From Methylobacter sp. (GTDB taxonomy: Bacteria; Pseudomonadota; Gammaproteobacteria; Methylococcales; Methylomonadaceae): a stretch of 39,576 bases of DNA. A model generated the notes under the pieces. It saw only the letters and a list, made by a program, of their open reading frames with translations. It made no database searches and was not told where the DNA came from. This document shows positions 26,564 to 34,078 of this stretch, in pieces. The stretch is taken from the NCBI GenBank assembly GCA_030679035.1, contig JAUXTH010000044.1, forward strand, positions 1-39,576. The letters run 5' to 3'. Each line of letters starts with the position of its first letter. Position 1 is the first letter of the stretch. Position numbers and translations under genes: made by a program.

Positions 26564-26767
26564 TTATTGGGTTCCCTGCTCTATCTCCTGACGTTGTTGC
26601 TCCGCCGCATCCTGAGCCCCTTGCGCGACCTGTTTGGCCTGTTCCAGAGTTTCCCGTTGCGTCTTTAACAATCCTAAATCAGCCGCTTTATCCGACTTGT
26701 CGCCTTGCCCGCAGCCGGTGATTGAAATCATCATCAGGATCACTGCCGCTCTAATTACTAATGTCAT
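26564..26767 (-). CDS. Small lipoprotein with helical tail
   Basis: 67 residues. A signal sequence ends in the lipobox ISITGC, with Cys 19 as the lipid site. The remaining 48 residues are charged and probably a single helix or coiled coil (LLKTQRETLEQAKQVAQGAQDAAEQQRQEIEQ). AGGA lies about 7 nt before the ATG. Size and style resemble short Lpp-like or entericidin-like envelope lipoproteins, but no family is certain. It is 40 nt downstream of the DUF502 gene. Confidence 0.75.
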   Translation of the reverse strand: MTLVIRAAVILMMISITGCGQGDKSDKAADLGLLKTQRETLEQAKQVAQGAQDAAEQQRQEIEQGTQ

Positions 26768-26807
26768 CTTTGCTTCCTCAAAAATTAATCGCTTCCCGTA
26801 TTCAGAT

Positions 26808-27398
26808 TCAGGGCAATTTACTCATTTCCGAAACCTTACCGTAATCCACACCGACACTGATTACAAAACTACTGGCCTCTTCGATATTCATCGCGGATTT
26901 AATGACCTTCGATTTATCGACAATCACGGTAAAACCGGAGGTCGGGTTAGGCGATGTAGGAATAAACAGCACGTATTTATCTTCGTGTCGATTCGTCACA
27001 TAAGCGGTCATCCACATATCATCTTTGGGATACTCGACATAAACCACTTCCTTAGCGATGGTCCGATCATGAGTCGAAAACATATTGATAACTTTTTTAA
27101 GCACCCGGTACAGCGTATTCATTAATGGAATCCGGTCTATCACATGATCAAACGCCGCGATAACCCAGGAGCGTCCCTCTTGGACTAATTTGTGACCGAT
27201 ATAAATCAGAATGCTAAAACTGACCGCGAAAACCAGGATCGTATACAGATAATTATCCGCATAGCCGTAAACCAATTGAAACAAATCGGAAACCCGATCC
27301 TTTACAAAAATCATAATTTGTAAGATAACCACAATCGGGATAACCGCAAGAATACCGATCAGGAAATAATTCAACAGCTTTTTAATCAACTCTTTCAT
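26808..27398 (-). CDS. DUF502 membrane protein
   Basis: 196 residues. Two membrane segments near the N-terminus (LLNYFLIGILAVIPIVVILQIMIFV and LYTILVFAVSFSILIYIGHKL) precede a soluble domain. That domain has the DUF502 features IPLMNTLYRVLKKVINMFS, KEVVYVEYPKDDMWMTAYVTNR and VLFIPTSPNPTSGFTVIVDKSKVI. The function is unknown. GGAG precedes the ATG. It starts 18 nt after the TauE-like gene, so they form one transcription unit. Confidence 0.88.
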   Translation of the reverse strand: MKELIKKLLNYFLIGILAVIPIVVILQIMIFVKDRVSDLFQLVYGYADNYLYTILVFAVSFSILIYIGHKLVQEGRSWVIAAFDHVIDRIPLMNTLYRVLKKVINMFSTHDRTIAKEVVYVEYPKDDMWMTAYVTNRHEDKYVLFIPTSPNPTSGFTVIVDKSKVIKSAMNIEEASSFVISVGVDYGKVSEMSKLP

Positions 27399-27416
27399 TT
27401 TTTTCTCCAGTGTTTG

Positions 27417-28139
27417 TTACAAGGATTTAGTTATTAGCAGGATGCCGGATGCAAACAAAAACATTGCAAAAATCTTGCTGTATTTTTCATTATCGATCCC
27501 GTTGTAAAGCATTTCTTCAGTCAATAAAAACATCACCACCGCCACCTGGATAAAGCTTATTTTATCGGCAAATGACACGGTAAAATCACTGCCGATTAAC
27601 CATAGCGTTGCCAACTGACACGAAGCCAGCGTCGCATAGCTTGCCGCAGCAGTGACCCGTGTTTTGTTTTTGGGGTAATGCTTGCTGTAAATTATCACGG
27701 TTAACATCGAGCCGCCTAAATTGCTGATTCCATGAACCAATCCCATCGCCATCAGGTAAATTCTTTCATACTTGACAACGGATTGTAGCGCCCTATCAAT
27801 AACCGTTGAAAAATTTTTTAACGCGACAAAAATCAGCAATGGGCCAATCACCAGGCTGATATTGATTTTGACCGTGGTAACTACCAGTAAAAACAGCACC
27901 ACCAACGGAATGCTGTAAATCAGCACGTTTTTATAAAACCCGGCATCGACATCTTCATAATGCCTTAGCACCTGCAAAGCGCTTATCGCAATAGAAACCG
28001 GCAACAACACACCCAGCGCATCGACAAAACCATAACCGAGCAAAAGCAACAACGGCGTACCAAACAATAAGACGCCAACCCCAAAAATGGACTGAACAAC
28101 GGATGTTGCAACAACCGTAAGCAAAATATCAACCGGCAT
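27417..28139 (-). CDS. TauE/SafE family membrane transporter
   Basis: 240 residues and about eight hydrophobic segments. The start MPVDILLTVVATSVVQSIFGVGVLLFGTPLLLLLGYGF is the family's first half-repeat; the second is MGLVHGISNLGGSMLTVIIYSK. Members export sulfite, sulfoacetate or other small anions; the substrate here is unknown. The frame is open to 28334, but AGAGGA lies just before the ATG at 28139, and the upstream residues look non-coding. First gene of the reverse-strand TauE-DUF502-lipoprotein unit. Confidence 0.85.
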   Translation of the reverse strand: MPVDILLTVVATSVVQSIFGVGVLLFGTPLLLLLGYGFVDALGVLLPVSIAISALQVLRHYEDVDAGFYKNVLIYSIPLVVLFLLVVTTVKINISLVIGPLLIFVALKNFSTVIDRALQSVVKYERIYLMAMGLVHGISNLGGSMLTVIIYSKHYPKNKTRVTAAASYATLASCQLATLWLIGSDFTVSFADKISFIQVAVVMFLLTEEMLYNGIDNEKYSKIFAMFLFASGILLITKSL

Positions 28140-28323
28140 CGTGTTCCTCTTTTTTATTATTGTTATTAGCTTTTTATTATAACCGAGGGTGCAAGTAAGT
28201 GACTTTATGATTAGTGCTTGCGTTATAGAAATGGGCTGTCCGGCACAAGAGACTACTATGTCGCCATACCATTTTATGTCATGGGCGAAGTGGGTCTGCG
28301 GCAACGAATCTAGAGAAAGGGAG

Positions 28324-28358
28324 TGCAAAGACAAGGGGCAAAAGCCCCTGTCTTTGCA
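28324..28358. terminator. Strong hairpin after the 4-TM gene
   Basis: Arms 28324-28339 (TGCAAAGACAAGGGGC) and 28344-28358 pair with only a one-base bulge around an AAAA loop. It lies 46 nt past the stop of the reverse-strand gene ending at 28404 and is probably its terminator, although no T-run follows. Confidence 0.6.
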
Positions 28359-28403
28359 AGTTTAACCGGTGAACTAGGTGTTTGGGGAAATCTGATTGGT
28401 CAG

Positions 28404-28793
28404 TTACAAGGCGTAATCCAACAAGCTGATGCAAACCCAGCCAAAGCCGATGGTCGTAATGATAAAGCTGGTAGCCGAATAAACCTTCCAGATGGTTTTT
28501 TCCCAAAAGGCGGGATCGAATGCGGCAATAACAAAAACACAAGGATTGGTGATGCCGCCGATCACTACCAGCCAGCAGGCGGTAACGGATAGAGGTACCT
28601 TGACCGCATAAAATCCCAGGCAGAACAGAGCCATTAAGGCAAAATCGATATGCGCCCTGATCAGGGTTTTATAGTCTGTCAGGAATTCGCCATCAATGCC
28701 CTTAACAGGAAACCATCTTGCAAAGGTCATCAGCCATGCCGAAGCCAAAACGGCAAAAACCATCAGCACAGCGCCAATTAATAATATTTCCAT
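28404..28793 (-). CDS. Four-helix membrane protein of unknown function
   Basis: 129 residues with four membrane segments (about 3-25, 50-67, 72-95 and 108-127). It contains FVVK/IDGEFLTDYKTLIRAHIDFALMALFCLGFYA, whose charged loop with conserved-looking Arg-Ala-His may be a working site. The frame is open to 28886, but the added residues span the operator and promoter region, so MEILLIGAVLM at 28793 is the start. It is divergent from a TetR regulator, with paired palindromes between the two, so it is the obvious regulated target. No function is assigned. Confidence 0.75.
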   Translation of the reverse strand: MEILLIGAVLMVFAVLASAWLMTFARWFPVKGIDGEFLTDYKTLIRAHIDFALMALFCLGFYAVKVPLSVTACWLVVIGGITNPCVFVIAAFDPAFWEKTIWKVYSATSFIITTIGFGWVCISLLDYAL

Positions 28794-28828
28794 CGTATTA
28801 TCTCGTTTCTTATTGGTTATAAAAAAAT

Positions 28829-28877
28829 ATACTGACCGGTCTGTATATTGACAGCGCAGTATACCGAACGGTATAGT
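28829..28877. promoter_or_regulatory. Divergent promoters with two TetR-type operators
   Basis: Site 1: ATACTGACCGGTCTGTAT (28829-28846), palindromic in 16 of 18 bases. Site 2: TATACCG-AA-CGGTATA (28860-28875), arms of 7 nt. For the tetR direction, TTGACA (28848-28853) and TATAGT (28872-28877) are 18 nt apart and overlap site 2. For the leftward gene, CTGTCA and TATATT 17 nt apart overlap site 1. Binding would repress both genes. Confidence 0.7.
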
Positions 28878-28909
28878 GACAATCAACCTGTTTTTTATTG
28901 CTCCCGCCT

Positions 28910-29509
28910 ATGCCTTTAACCCTACAAGAAAAAGTCCTGCAAGCCGCCTCAGAGCTGTTTTATAGCCAAGGCATCAGGGCGACCGGCGTCGATGCCATCG
29001 CCAAGGCGGCAAACACCACCAAGATGAGCCTGTATAAATACTTTCCTTCCAAAGACGAGTTGGTGCTTGCCTTTTTACGTAAGCGGGATGAAGACTTTCG
29101 ACTCTGGTTTGTCGATCAGGTTGACAGCAAGGCCGATACGCCCAAGACTAAGTTACTGGCGATTTTTGATGTGATTGGCGAATGGATGGCTATCCCCGAA
29201 TTCCGCGGTTGCGCCTTTATCAATGCCGCGGCCGAGTTTCCGGTGGAAGGCAACCCTGTGCATCAGGTGTCCGCCGAGTTTTATGACCATTTCCGAAACT
29301 ATATTGCCGATCTGGCAGGGCAGTACGGCTCTAAATCCCCGGAAAGTCTGGCTCAGCAATTAAGCCTGCTGGTCGAAGGCGCCATCGTCTCGGAACAGAT
29401 GAAGCGTCATTCCGGCGCCGCCGAACAAGCCAAACAAGCCGCCATTGTTCTTATCGATGGCAGCATAATTTCATCCTTACCAACCAATAATACCCAGGAG
29501 CAGCAATGA
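28910..29509 (+). CDS. TetR family transcriptional regulator
   Basis: 199 residues. The N-terminal HTH (VLQAASELFYSQGIRATGVDAIAKAANTTKMSLYKYFPSKDELVLAFL) is typical of the family. The rest is a helical ligand-binding domain with FRGCAFINAAAEFP, seen in TetR members related to reactive-electrophile or efflux control. The frame can be read from a TTG at 28898, but the ATG at 28910 is the better start. Its stop overlaps the next gene by 4 nt (ATGA). It probably represses itself, the oxidase-fold gene and the divergent membrane protein through the two palindromes. Confidence 0.92.
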   Translation: MPLTLQEKVLQAASELFYSQGIRATGVDAIAKAANTTKMSLYKYFPSKDELVLAFLRKRDEDFRLWFVDQVDSKADTPKTKLLAIFDVIGEWMAIPEFRGCAFINAAAEFPVEGNPVHQVSAEFYDHFRNYIADLAGQYGSKSPESLAQQLSLLVEGAIVSEQMKRHSGAAEQAKQAAIVLIDGSIISSLPTNNTQEQQ

Positions 29510-30138
29510 GTGAATTTTTCCATGAAGGCAGCCGCAAACTGCAAGACCGCTTCGAAACCAGACCCATGGCCGACCGCCTCGTCGAAGCGATTATCAGCGC
29601 CCAAATCAGCCCGGAAGATAAGACTTTTATCGAGGAACAGAACATGTTTTTCTTCGCCACCGTCGACCGGGAGGGACGACCTAGCTGTTCCTACAAAGGC
29701 GGCAGCGCCGGTTTGGTCAAAGTTATCGACGAACAGACCCTGGCTTTTCCGCTCTACGACGGCAGCGGCATGTACCTGTCGGCTGGCAATGTCTTGGTTA
29801 ACGAGCATGTCAGCCTGTTGTTTGTCGACTTTCAGCGGCAAGCCCGTCTGCGCTTCAACGGCAGCGCGTTCATACAGGACGATGATCCGTTAATGAATCA
29901 CTGGCCCGAAGCGGAATTGGTGTTACGGGTAAAACTGCGGGAAATGTTCCCCAACTGTCCGCGTTATATCCACAAAATGACTTTGGTCGAAGAGTCGGCA
30001 TTCGTGCCCAAGCAACATTGCGAAACACCGGCACCGGCCTGGAAGAGCCTGGAAGTCGTCGCAGACGTATTGCCGCCCCGCGACGCGCATCTTGCCGGTA
30101 ACGAGCAGGATGCTGCCGCGGCGTTAAATCGCAACTAG
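29506..30138 (+). CDS. Pyridoxamine 5'-phosphate oxidase-fold flavoprotein
   Basis: 210 residues with the split-barrel FMN-binding fold: TFIEEQNMFFFATVDREGRPSCSYKGGSAGLVKVIDEQTLAFPLYDGSGMYLSAGNVLVNEHVSLLFVDF. The C-terminal half includes LRVKLREMFPNCPRYIHKM, which resembles other putative flavin- or F420-type reductases. The reaction is unknown. It is translated with the TetR gene (ATGA overlap), so it is likely part of the response controlled by that regulator. Confidence 0.87.
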   Translation: MSEFFHEGSRKLQDRFETRPMADRLVEAIISAQISPEDKTFIEEQNMFFFATVDREGRPSCSYKGGSAGLVKVIDEQTLAFPLYDGSGMYLSAGNVLVNEHVSLLFVDFQRQARLRFNGSAFIQDDDPLMNHWPEAELVLRVKLREMFPNCPRYIHKMTLVEESAFVPKQHCETPAPAWKSLEVVADVLPPRDAHLAGNEQDAAAALNRN

Positions 30139-30208
30139 ATCGGAGTCGCCAAGCCTCGGATTCAGCTTAAAAAAGACCATAAGCAGGTACATTAGCAGGC
30201 TAACAAAC

Positions 30209-30754
30209 ATGACAACCTACATTGCACTATTGCGTGGCATCAATGTATCGGGAAAGAATTGCATTCGCATGAATGAGCTGCAAAACAGCTTTTCAGGCTT
30301 AGGATTCGGTGGCGTTCAAACCTATCTACAAAGTGGGAATGTCGTTTTCCGTGCTGAACAGGCGGATGAACTCACGCTAGCCGAGACAATCAAAGCTCGT
30401 ATCGCTCAGGATTTCGGGCATGTGGTTCCCGTTCTTGTGATGTCGGCTAAAGAGTTAGACTTAGTCGCAAATTCGAATCCCCTGTGGCCGAAGACCGGCG
30501 GTGAAGAAAAGCTGTTTCACTGTACATTCCTGTTCCAGCCGGTTTCTCCGAGTGGTTTCCAAGCGCTAAAGCTCCCCGCTGTAGATGGTGAGAAGGCGGT
30601 GCTGGTTGGAAGAGCGATTCTGCTTCACTGTCCGCATGGGTACGGAAAGACAAAATTGAACAACAGTTTCTTTGAACGCGCTCTCGGAGTCCCTGCCACC
30701 ACGAGAAACTGGCGCACAGTCCTTGCGCTACAAGAGCTTTGCACAGAATCATAA
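30209..30754 (+). CDS. DUF1697 protein
   Basis: 181 residues, full length for the family. It starts with the signature TTYIALLRGINVSGKNCIRMNELQNSFSGLGFGGVQTYLQSGNVVF and ends KLNNSFFERALGVPATTRNWRTVLALQEL. The function is unknown. It stands alone, 70 nt after the flavoprotein, and converges with draG. Its codon use and lower GC look a little unlike its neighbours, and DUF1697 genes are patchy among bacteria, so recent acquisition is possible. Confidence 0.9.
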   Translation: MTTYIALLRGINVSGKNCIRMNELQNSFSGLGFGGVQTYLQSGNVVFRAEQADELTLAETIKARIAQDFGHVVPVLVMSAKELDLVANSNPLWPKTGGEEKLFHCTFLFQPVSPSGFQALKLPAVDGEKAVLVGRAILLHCPHGYGKTKLNNSFFERALGVPATTRNWRTVLALQELCTES

Positions 30755-30799
30755 AATGGGCTTCATGCCTTAGTAGCGCAGACTACGAACCCAATGGGT

Positions 30800-31684
30800 T
30801 TACAGCAATCCCGCAAGCCGAATAAGTTCCGTCGTTTGTTGACGTACTTGACTAACAACCTGTTGATCCAGCTGTTTTAACCAGCGCTCCGGAATCTGTT
30901 CAACGCCATATTTAGCTCCCGCAAGCATACCGACCAACGCACCGGTGGTGTCGGCATCGGCACCCTGGTTAACGGTCGCAATCAGGCAGGATTCAAAACT
31001 GTCCGTGCTAAAAAAATAATGTAAAACCGTCTGCACGGTATCGACAATATAGCCCGAGGCTTTGCCCGGATAAGGCTTATAGGCAAATTCGCTGTATTGA
31101 CTAATCAACAGTTCCGCTTCCTGTTTGCAAGTGTCTATATCCTGCCCATTAATCAAATGATTGACCATCCGCCCCAGTGTTAAAGTAGCTGCATTAGACA
31201 ACGGATGATTATGGGTAATATGACTCTGTTGTAAACTCCATTCGTTAAAATAGTCCGGCCGGTTTAAGGTCGACAGCGCCACCGGCAGATTACGCATACA
31301 CGCGCCGTTTCCTGCATCGTCATCGCGAGGCAAACCGTATAGTTCGCCGTTATCCCGATAGCGAGTGATGCCGCGCCGACAGGTATTGCCTATATCCGGC
31401 GGATCGCTTTCGAGCCATGCGACAAAATTATCGGCGACGGCCTGAATATTCCAACCCTGATGATCGACAATGGCTTGCCCTAAGGCGAGCGACATTTGCG
31501 TGTCATCGGTGACTTGGCCCGCTTCCAGGCCCAGCCAGCCGCCACCGATAATGTCCCGATGCACACCGTAGCGTTTTTGGATTTGTTTCGGTGTCATAAA
31601 CTCTACCGTCGCGCCGAGCGCATCGCCGCAGGCAAAGCCCAAATAGGCTCCCAACGCGCTGTTCAATATTTGTTCCGTAGACAT
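30800..31684 (-). CDS. draG: ADP-ribosyl-[dinitrogenase reductase] hydrolase
   Basis: Removes ADP-ribose from an arginine of nitrogenase iron protein, restoring activity. 294 residues, the normal size. The dinuclear metal site motifs of the ADP-ribosylglycohydrolase fold are present: GDALGATVEFM, VTDDTQMSLALG, and near the end NQGADADTTGALVGMLAGAKYG. The AGGGGAAAAT ribosome binding site overlaps the draT stop, 8 nt away, so draT-draG are one operon. No nif gene is in the window, but the pair implies a nitrogen-fixing host. Confidence 0.94.
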   Translation of the reverse strand: MSTEQILNSALGAYLGFACGDALGATVEFMTPKQIQKRYGVHRDIIGGGWLGLEAGQVTDDTQMSLALGQAIVDHQGWNIQAVADNFVAWLESDPPDIGNTCRRGITRYRDNGELYGLPRDDDAGNGACMRNLPVALSTLNRPDYFNEWSLQQSHITHNHPLSNAATLTLGRMVNHLINGQDIDTCKQEAELLISQYSEFAYKPYPGKASGYIVDTVQTVLHYFFSTDSFESCLIATVNQGADADTTGALVGMLAGAKYGVEQIPERWLKQLDQQVVSQVRQQTTELIRLAGLL

Positions 31685-31692
31685 ATTTTCCC

Positions 31693-32502
31693 CTAACGTT
31701 GCACTTTGACCCGATAATCGCCGCCAATCACCAAATATTCGGCTTCGCCGTGCAAGGCATGGTGCGGCAACAGTTCATTAAAAAAAATCAGTTTAACCAT
31801 CGGCACTTCAACTTCCAGAATATAAGCGCCGAATTCACTGGCAATGCTGCGGCGGTCGGTAAAAGACACAATATTATTGAAACGTACGATCTTATGGGTT
31901 TTATCCTCATCCAGAACAAGCCAATCATCGTCCAGTGAATTGACGCCGCGATAGAGGGTTTTATGCGTCGCCGCCGGAAACTGAAAACGTTCGATAATCC
32001 ACTGGCAATATTCGTAAAGAAGGTCGAGTTGCATGTAAATGCAGTTGTTGTGATAACGGCTGTTCATCTTTTCTTCGATATACATGACCCAGTCTTTGCT
32101 GATGAAACTGGCTATGCGCTGTTTATGATAAGTGGGAAACAGTCCGAAGCGGCTTTCGACCCAGCCTTTAAAAACCGCGCCCTGAGCATTGTTTGAGTCC
32201 AGCCCCCAATCCTGGATTAACCTGAGATAACTGTTACGATAACGTCGTCTTCCCGAATGGTCGTTGCGTAGTCGTTGCTCTGTTTCAAAGCCGAAAACGA
32301 TGCACATATAATCTTGAAATATCCGGCCGCAATCATCGGGCGTTGATTGCCTGGACAATTGCTCAAACAACCCTGAAGCCGACTCGCGGGTGCCTGCAAT
32401 ATGCAGCGGTTTGGGATTTTCGTTAAAAGCATGGCTGGCCATGCACGCAGTCGCCAAACCGATTAAGTTGGTGCTGTGGCCAGGTTGGGAAATATCGGGC
32501 AT
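31693..32502 (-). CDS. draT: NAD+-dinitrogenase-reductase ADP-ribosyltransferase
   Basis: Inactivates nitrogenase iron protein by ADP-ribosylation in response to ammonium or darkness/energy loss. 269 residues. The family start is GHSTNLIGLATACMASHAFNENPKPLHIAGTRESA. Other features are FGFETEQ, TLYRGVNSLDD, and FNNIVSFTDRRSIASEFGAYILEVEVP, the NAD-binding and catalytic portion. The upstream region shows no clear sigma-54 or NifA site. It is followed directly by draG. Confidence 0.94.
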   Translation of the reverse strand: MPDISQPGHSTNLIGLATACMASHAFNENPKPLHIAGTRESASGLFEQLSRQSTPDDCGRIFQDYMCIVFGFETEQRLRNDHSGRRRYRNSYLRLIQDWGLDSNNAQGAVFKGWVESRFGLFPTYHKQRIASFISKDWVMYIEEKMNSRYHNNCIYMQLDLLYEYCQWIIERFQFPAATHKTLYRGVNSLDDDWLVLDEDKTHKIVRFNNIVSFTDRRSIASEFGAYILEVEVPMVKLIFFNELLPHHALHGEAEYLVIGGDYRVKVQR

Positions 32503-32668
32503 TAGTTGATTAGAAAATGTTCAGGTAATAACGAGTTGAATCAATTTTCACATCAAATTGCCCGTTTAGCCAGAATGCGTTGAAAATCGCCTAACCTGAC
32601 CTTTTCGGCCGTAGCCATGGGTAAGCTTTTTCAAAGAGGAGCTTTCACGCAAAAATTTAAGTTTTTAT

Positions 32669-32907
32669 GGTTCCCACGTAGCGCGTCACTGCTATTAAGT
32701 TAAGATACCAGTCCCTTCTCCCACCGGGAGAAGGTTAGGATGAGGGGATCAAATAAAGCATTTTCCCTTATTTTTATTCTCCTCACCCCGACCCTCTCGG
32801 TAACTGCTCCTGCATTACTCTACCTCCTGCATCCGTGCAGTCGTCCAGCAGGAGAGGGAGTTTTTTTCCTTAACTTTATGGCAGTAACGACGTAGCGCGT
32901 GGGAACG
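32669..32907. repeat. MITE-like inverted-repeat element 1
   Basis: Terminal arms at 32669-32704 and 32869-32907 match in reverse over about 36 nt with several changes; the ends read GTTCCCACG ... CGTGGGAAC. Inside are the perfect small hairpin CCTTCTCCC-ACC-GGGAGAAGG (around 32713-32733), the CCTCACCCCGACCCTCTC text found in many proteobacterial repeats, and the 48-nt module (32796-32843) shared with the accC-prmA gap. No coding capacity. It abuts the terminator of the orphan parD gene. Confidence 0.75.
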
Positions 32908-32916
32908 AGACAATCG

Positions 32917-32939
32917 AAAAGACGGCATTACGCGCCGTC
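32917..32939 (-). terminator. Terminator of the orphan antitoxin gene
   Basis: On the reverse strand, GACGGC-gcgtaat-GCCGTC is followed by TTTT. The stop codon of the antitoxin lies in the loop. Confidence 0.7.
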
Positions 32940-33173
32940 TTCTTTATCAAGCTCTTCGATCAAAGCTGTTAGCGAATAGTTTTCAGCGATTCCGCTTTTT
33001 TCTCCTTCTATCAGCGCGGAACGTAAAGCAGCCAACTCTATTTCTTGAGCCTCCAAAAGCCTAAGCCCCGCCCTGACAACCTCACTTTTAGAACCGAAGC
33101 GCCCTTCTTCGACGATGTCGGAAATGAATTTTTCAAAATGAAGTCCAATCGAAATGCTGGTATTTTTTTGCAT
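32928..33173 (-). CDS. ParD-type antitoxin without a toxin
   Basis: 81 residues. The ribbon-helix-helix start (NTSISIGLHFEKFISDIVEEGRFGSKSEVVRAGLRLLEAQE) is that of ParD/CC2985-type antitoxins, followed by the acidic toxin-binding tail (ALRSALIEGEKSGIAENYSLTALIEELDKED). In normal loci parE follows at once; here a terminator and inverted-repeat element 1 follow. Element 2 lies about 40 nt upstream. The antitoxin is therefore an orphan, and its partner may have been lost when an element inserted. Confidence 0.82.
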   Translation of the reverse strand: MQKNTSISIGLHFEKFISDIVEEGRFGSKSEVVRAGLRLLEAQEIELAALRSALIEGEKSGIAENYSLTALIEELDKEDGA

Positions 33174-33213
33174 AATCTATAACCCCACTTTCATCTATGA
33201 ACCAATTATTGTC

Positions 33214-33461
33214 CTCGTTCCCACGCGCTGCGCTCATCGTTATACACAAGTATTTAAAAGCACGTCATCCCGGCAGGGATTGCCGGGATCCAGAAGCCAT
33301 GGATGGTAATACCGAAACAAACAGCATGTATCAGCATAGGGAATTGCTCAATAAAATCACGCGCTCACATCCCTGTGCGCTGGATTCCGGCAATCCCTGC
33401 CGGAATGACGGTCTACCGCAGACACTTGTGTATAACGATGAGCGCAGCGCGTGGGAACGAG
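33214..33461. repeat. MITE-like inverted-repeat element 2 (38-bp perfect arms)
   Basis: Outer arms at 33214-33251 and 33424-33461 are exact reverse complements over 38 nt, starting CTCGTTCCCACGCGCTGCGC. A second, inner pair of about 30 nt (near 33264-33295 and 33380-33412, built on CGGCAGGGATTGCCGG) has a few changes. Short open frames across it are by-products of the repeats. Its ends resemble those of element 1, suggesting one family. Confidence 0.8.
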
Positions 33462-33542
33462 ACAGCTGGCTACCAGTGTAAATATGAGTGGATTGACGAC
33501 ATAAAGCTCAGCTATTTTCCGATCTGTTTTACAGATACTCGG

Positions 33543-34037
33543 CTAAATATGCAGCAAGGAACCATCACTCACATTAATACTGAAGGCGCGACCGAAACCA
33601 ATAACGTATCGCCCATTTTCCGGACGCAATGCAAACAAATGAAAATCCGATAATGAGCGCAGCACACTAACCACCTCGCCAAACTTATCCTGCAAGGCTT
33701 GTATCCGCTCAGCGTATATTGCATCGTCACGGATTATTTCCGTGACACTACAACTTAGCACCGCCCGTTCTCGGGCAAAAAGGTTAGGCGATTCGGATTC
33801 CGGACGGATAAACAATATCGATGCCTGCGGGTTATTCAGCAAATTAACCGTATGGCAAGCCATCTCGCTGACATAGATATAAAAGACTCCGACATCGTCA
33901 CGCACAAAAGGCGCGTAACTGATGTCAGGAACGCCGTTTACTGAAGCCGTCGACAGTAATAGTGTTTGCTGAGATACCATCAGCTCCTGGCAACGTTTGG
34001 TAAAGTCTTCAAGCTCTTGTTTGCTTATTTCGCTCAT
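33543..34037 (-). CDS. HugZ-like pyridoxamine-oxidase-fold protein
   Basis: 164 residues. The split-barrel fold is seen in CQELMVSQQTLLLSTASVNGVPDISYAPFVRDDVGVFYIYVSEMACHTVNLLNNPQASILFIRPESESPNLFARERAVLSC. Close relatives are annotated as HugZ/HutZ-type heme utilisation proteins, which bind and may degrade heme. The C-terminus (GRYVIGFGRAFSINV) fits that subgroup. A heme role is likely but not proved. No heme uptake genes are nearby. Confidence 0.85.
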   Translation of the reverse strand: MSEISKQELEDFTKRCQELMVSQQTLLLSTASVNGVPDISYAPFVRDDVGVFYIYVSEMACHTVNLLNNPQASILFIRPESESPNLFARERAVLSCSVTEIIRDDAIYAERIQALQDKFGEVVSVLRSLSDFHLFALRPENGRYVIGFGRAFSINVSDGSLLHI

Positions 34038-34078
34038 TGGTAATTTCCCTCAAGCACGGTAAGTTGAGCAAAGCGATA

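Noticed and set aside
32503-32600. Possible sigma-54 promoter before draT (TGGC ... GC on the reverse strand)
   Set aside because: The spacing between the GG and GC elements does not fit the -24/-12 consensus.
33197-33653. Two forward frames across inverted-repeat element 2
   Set aside because: They are made mostly of the repeat arms themselves and have no conserved domain.
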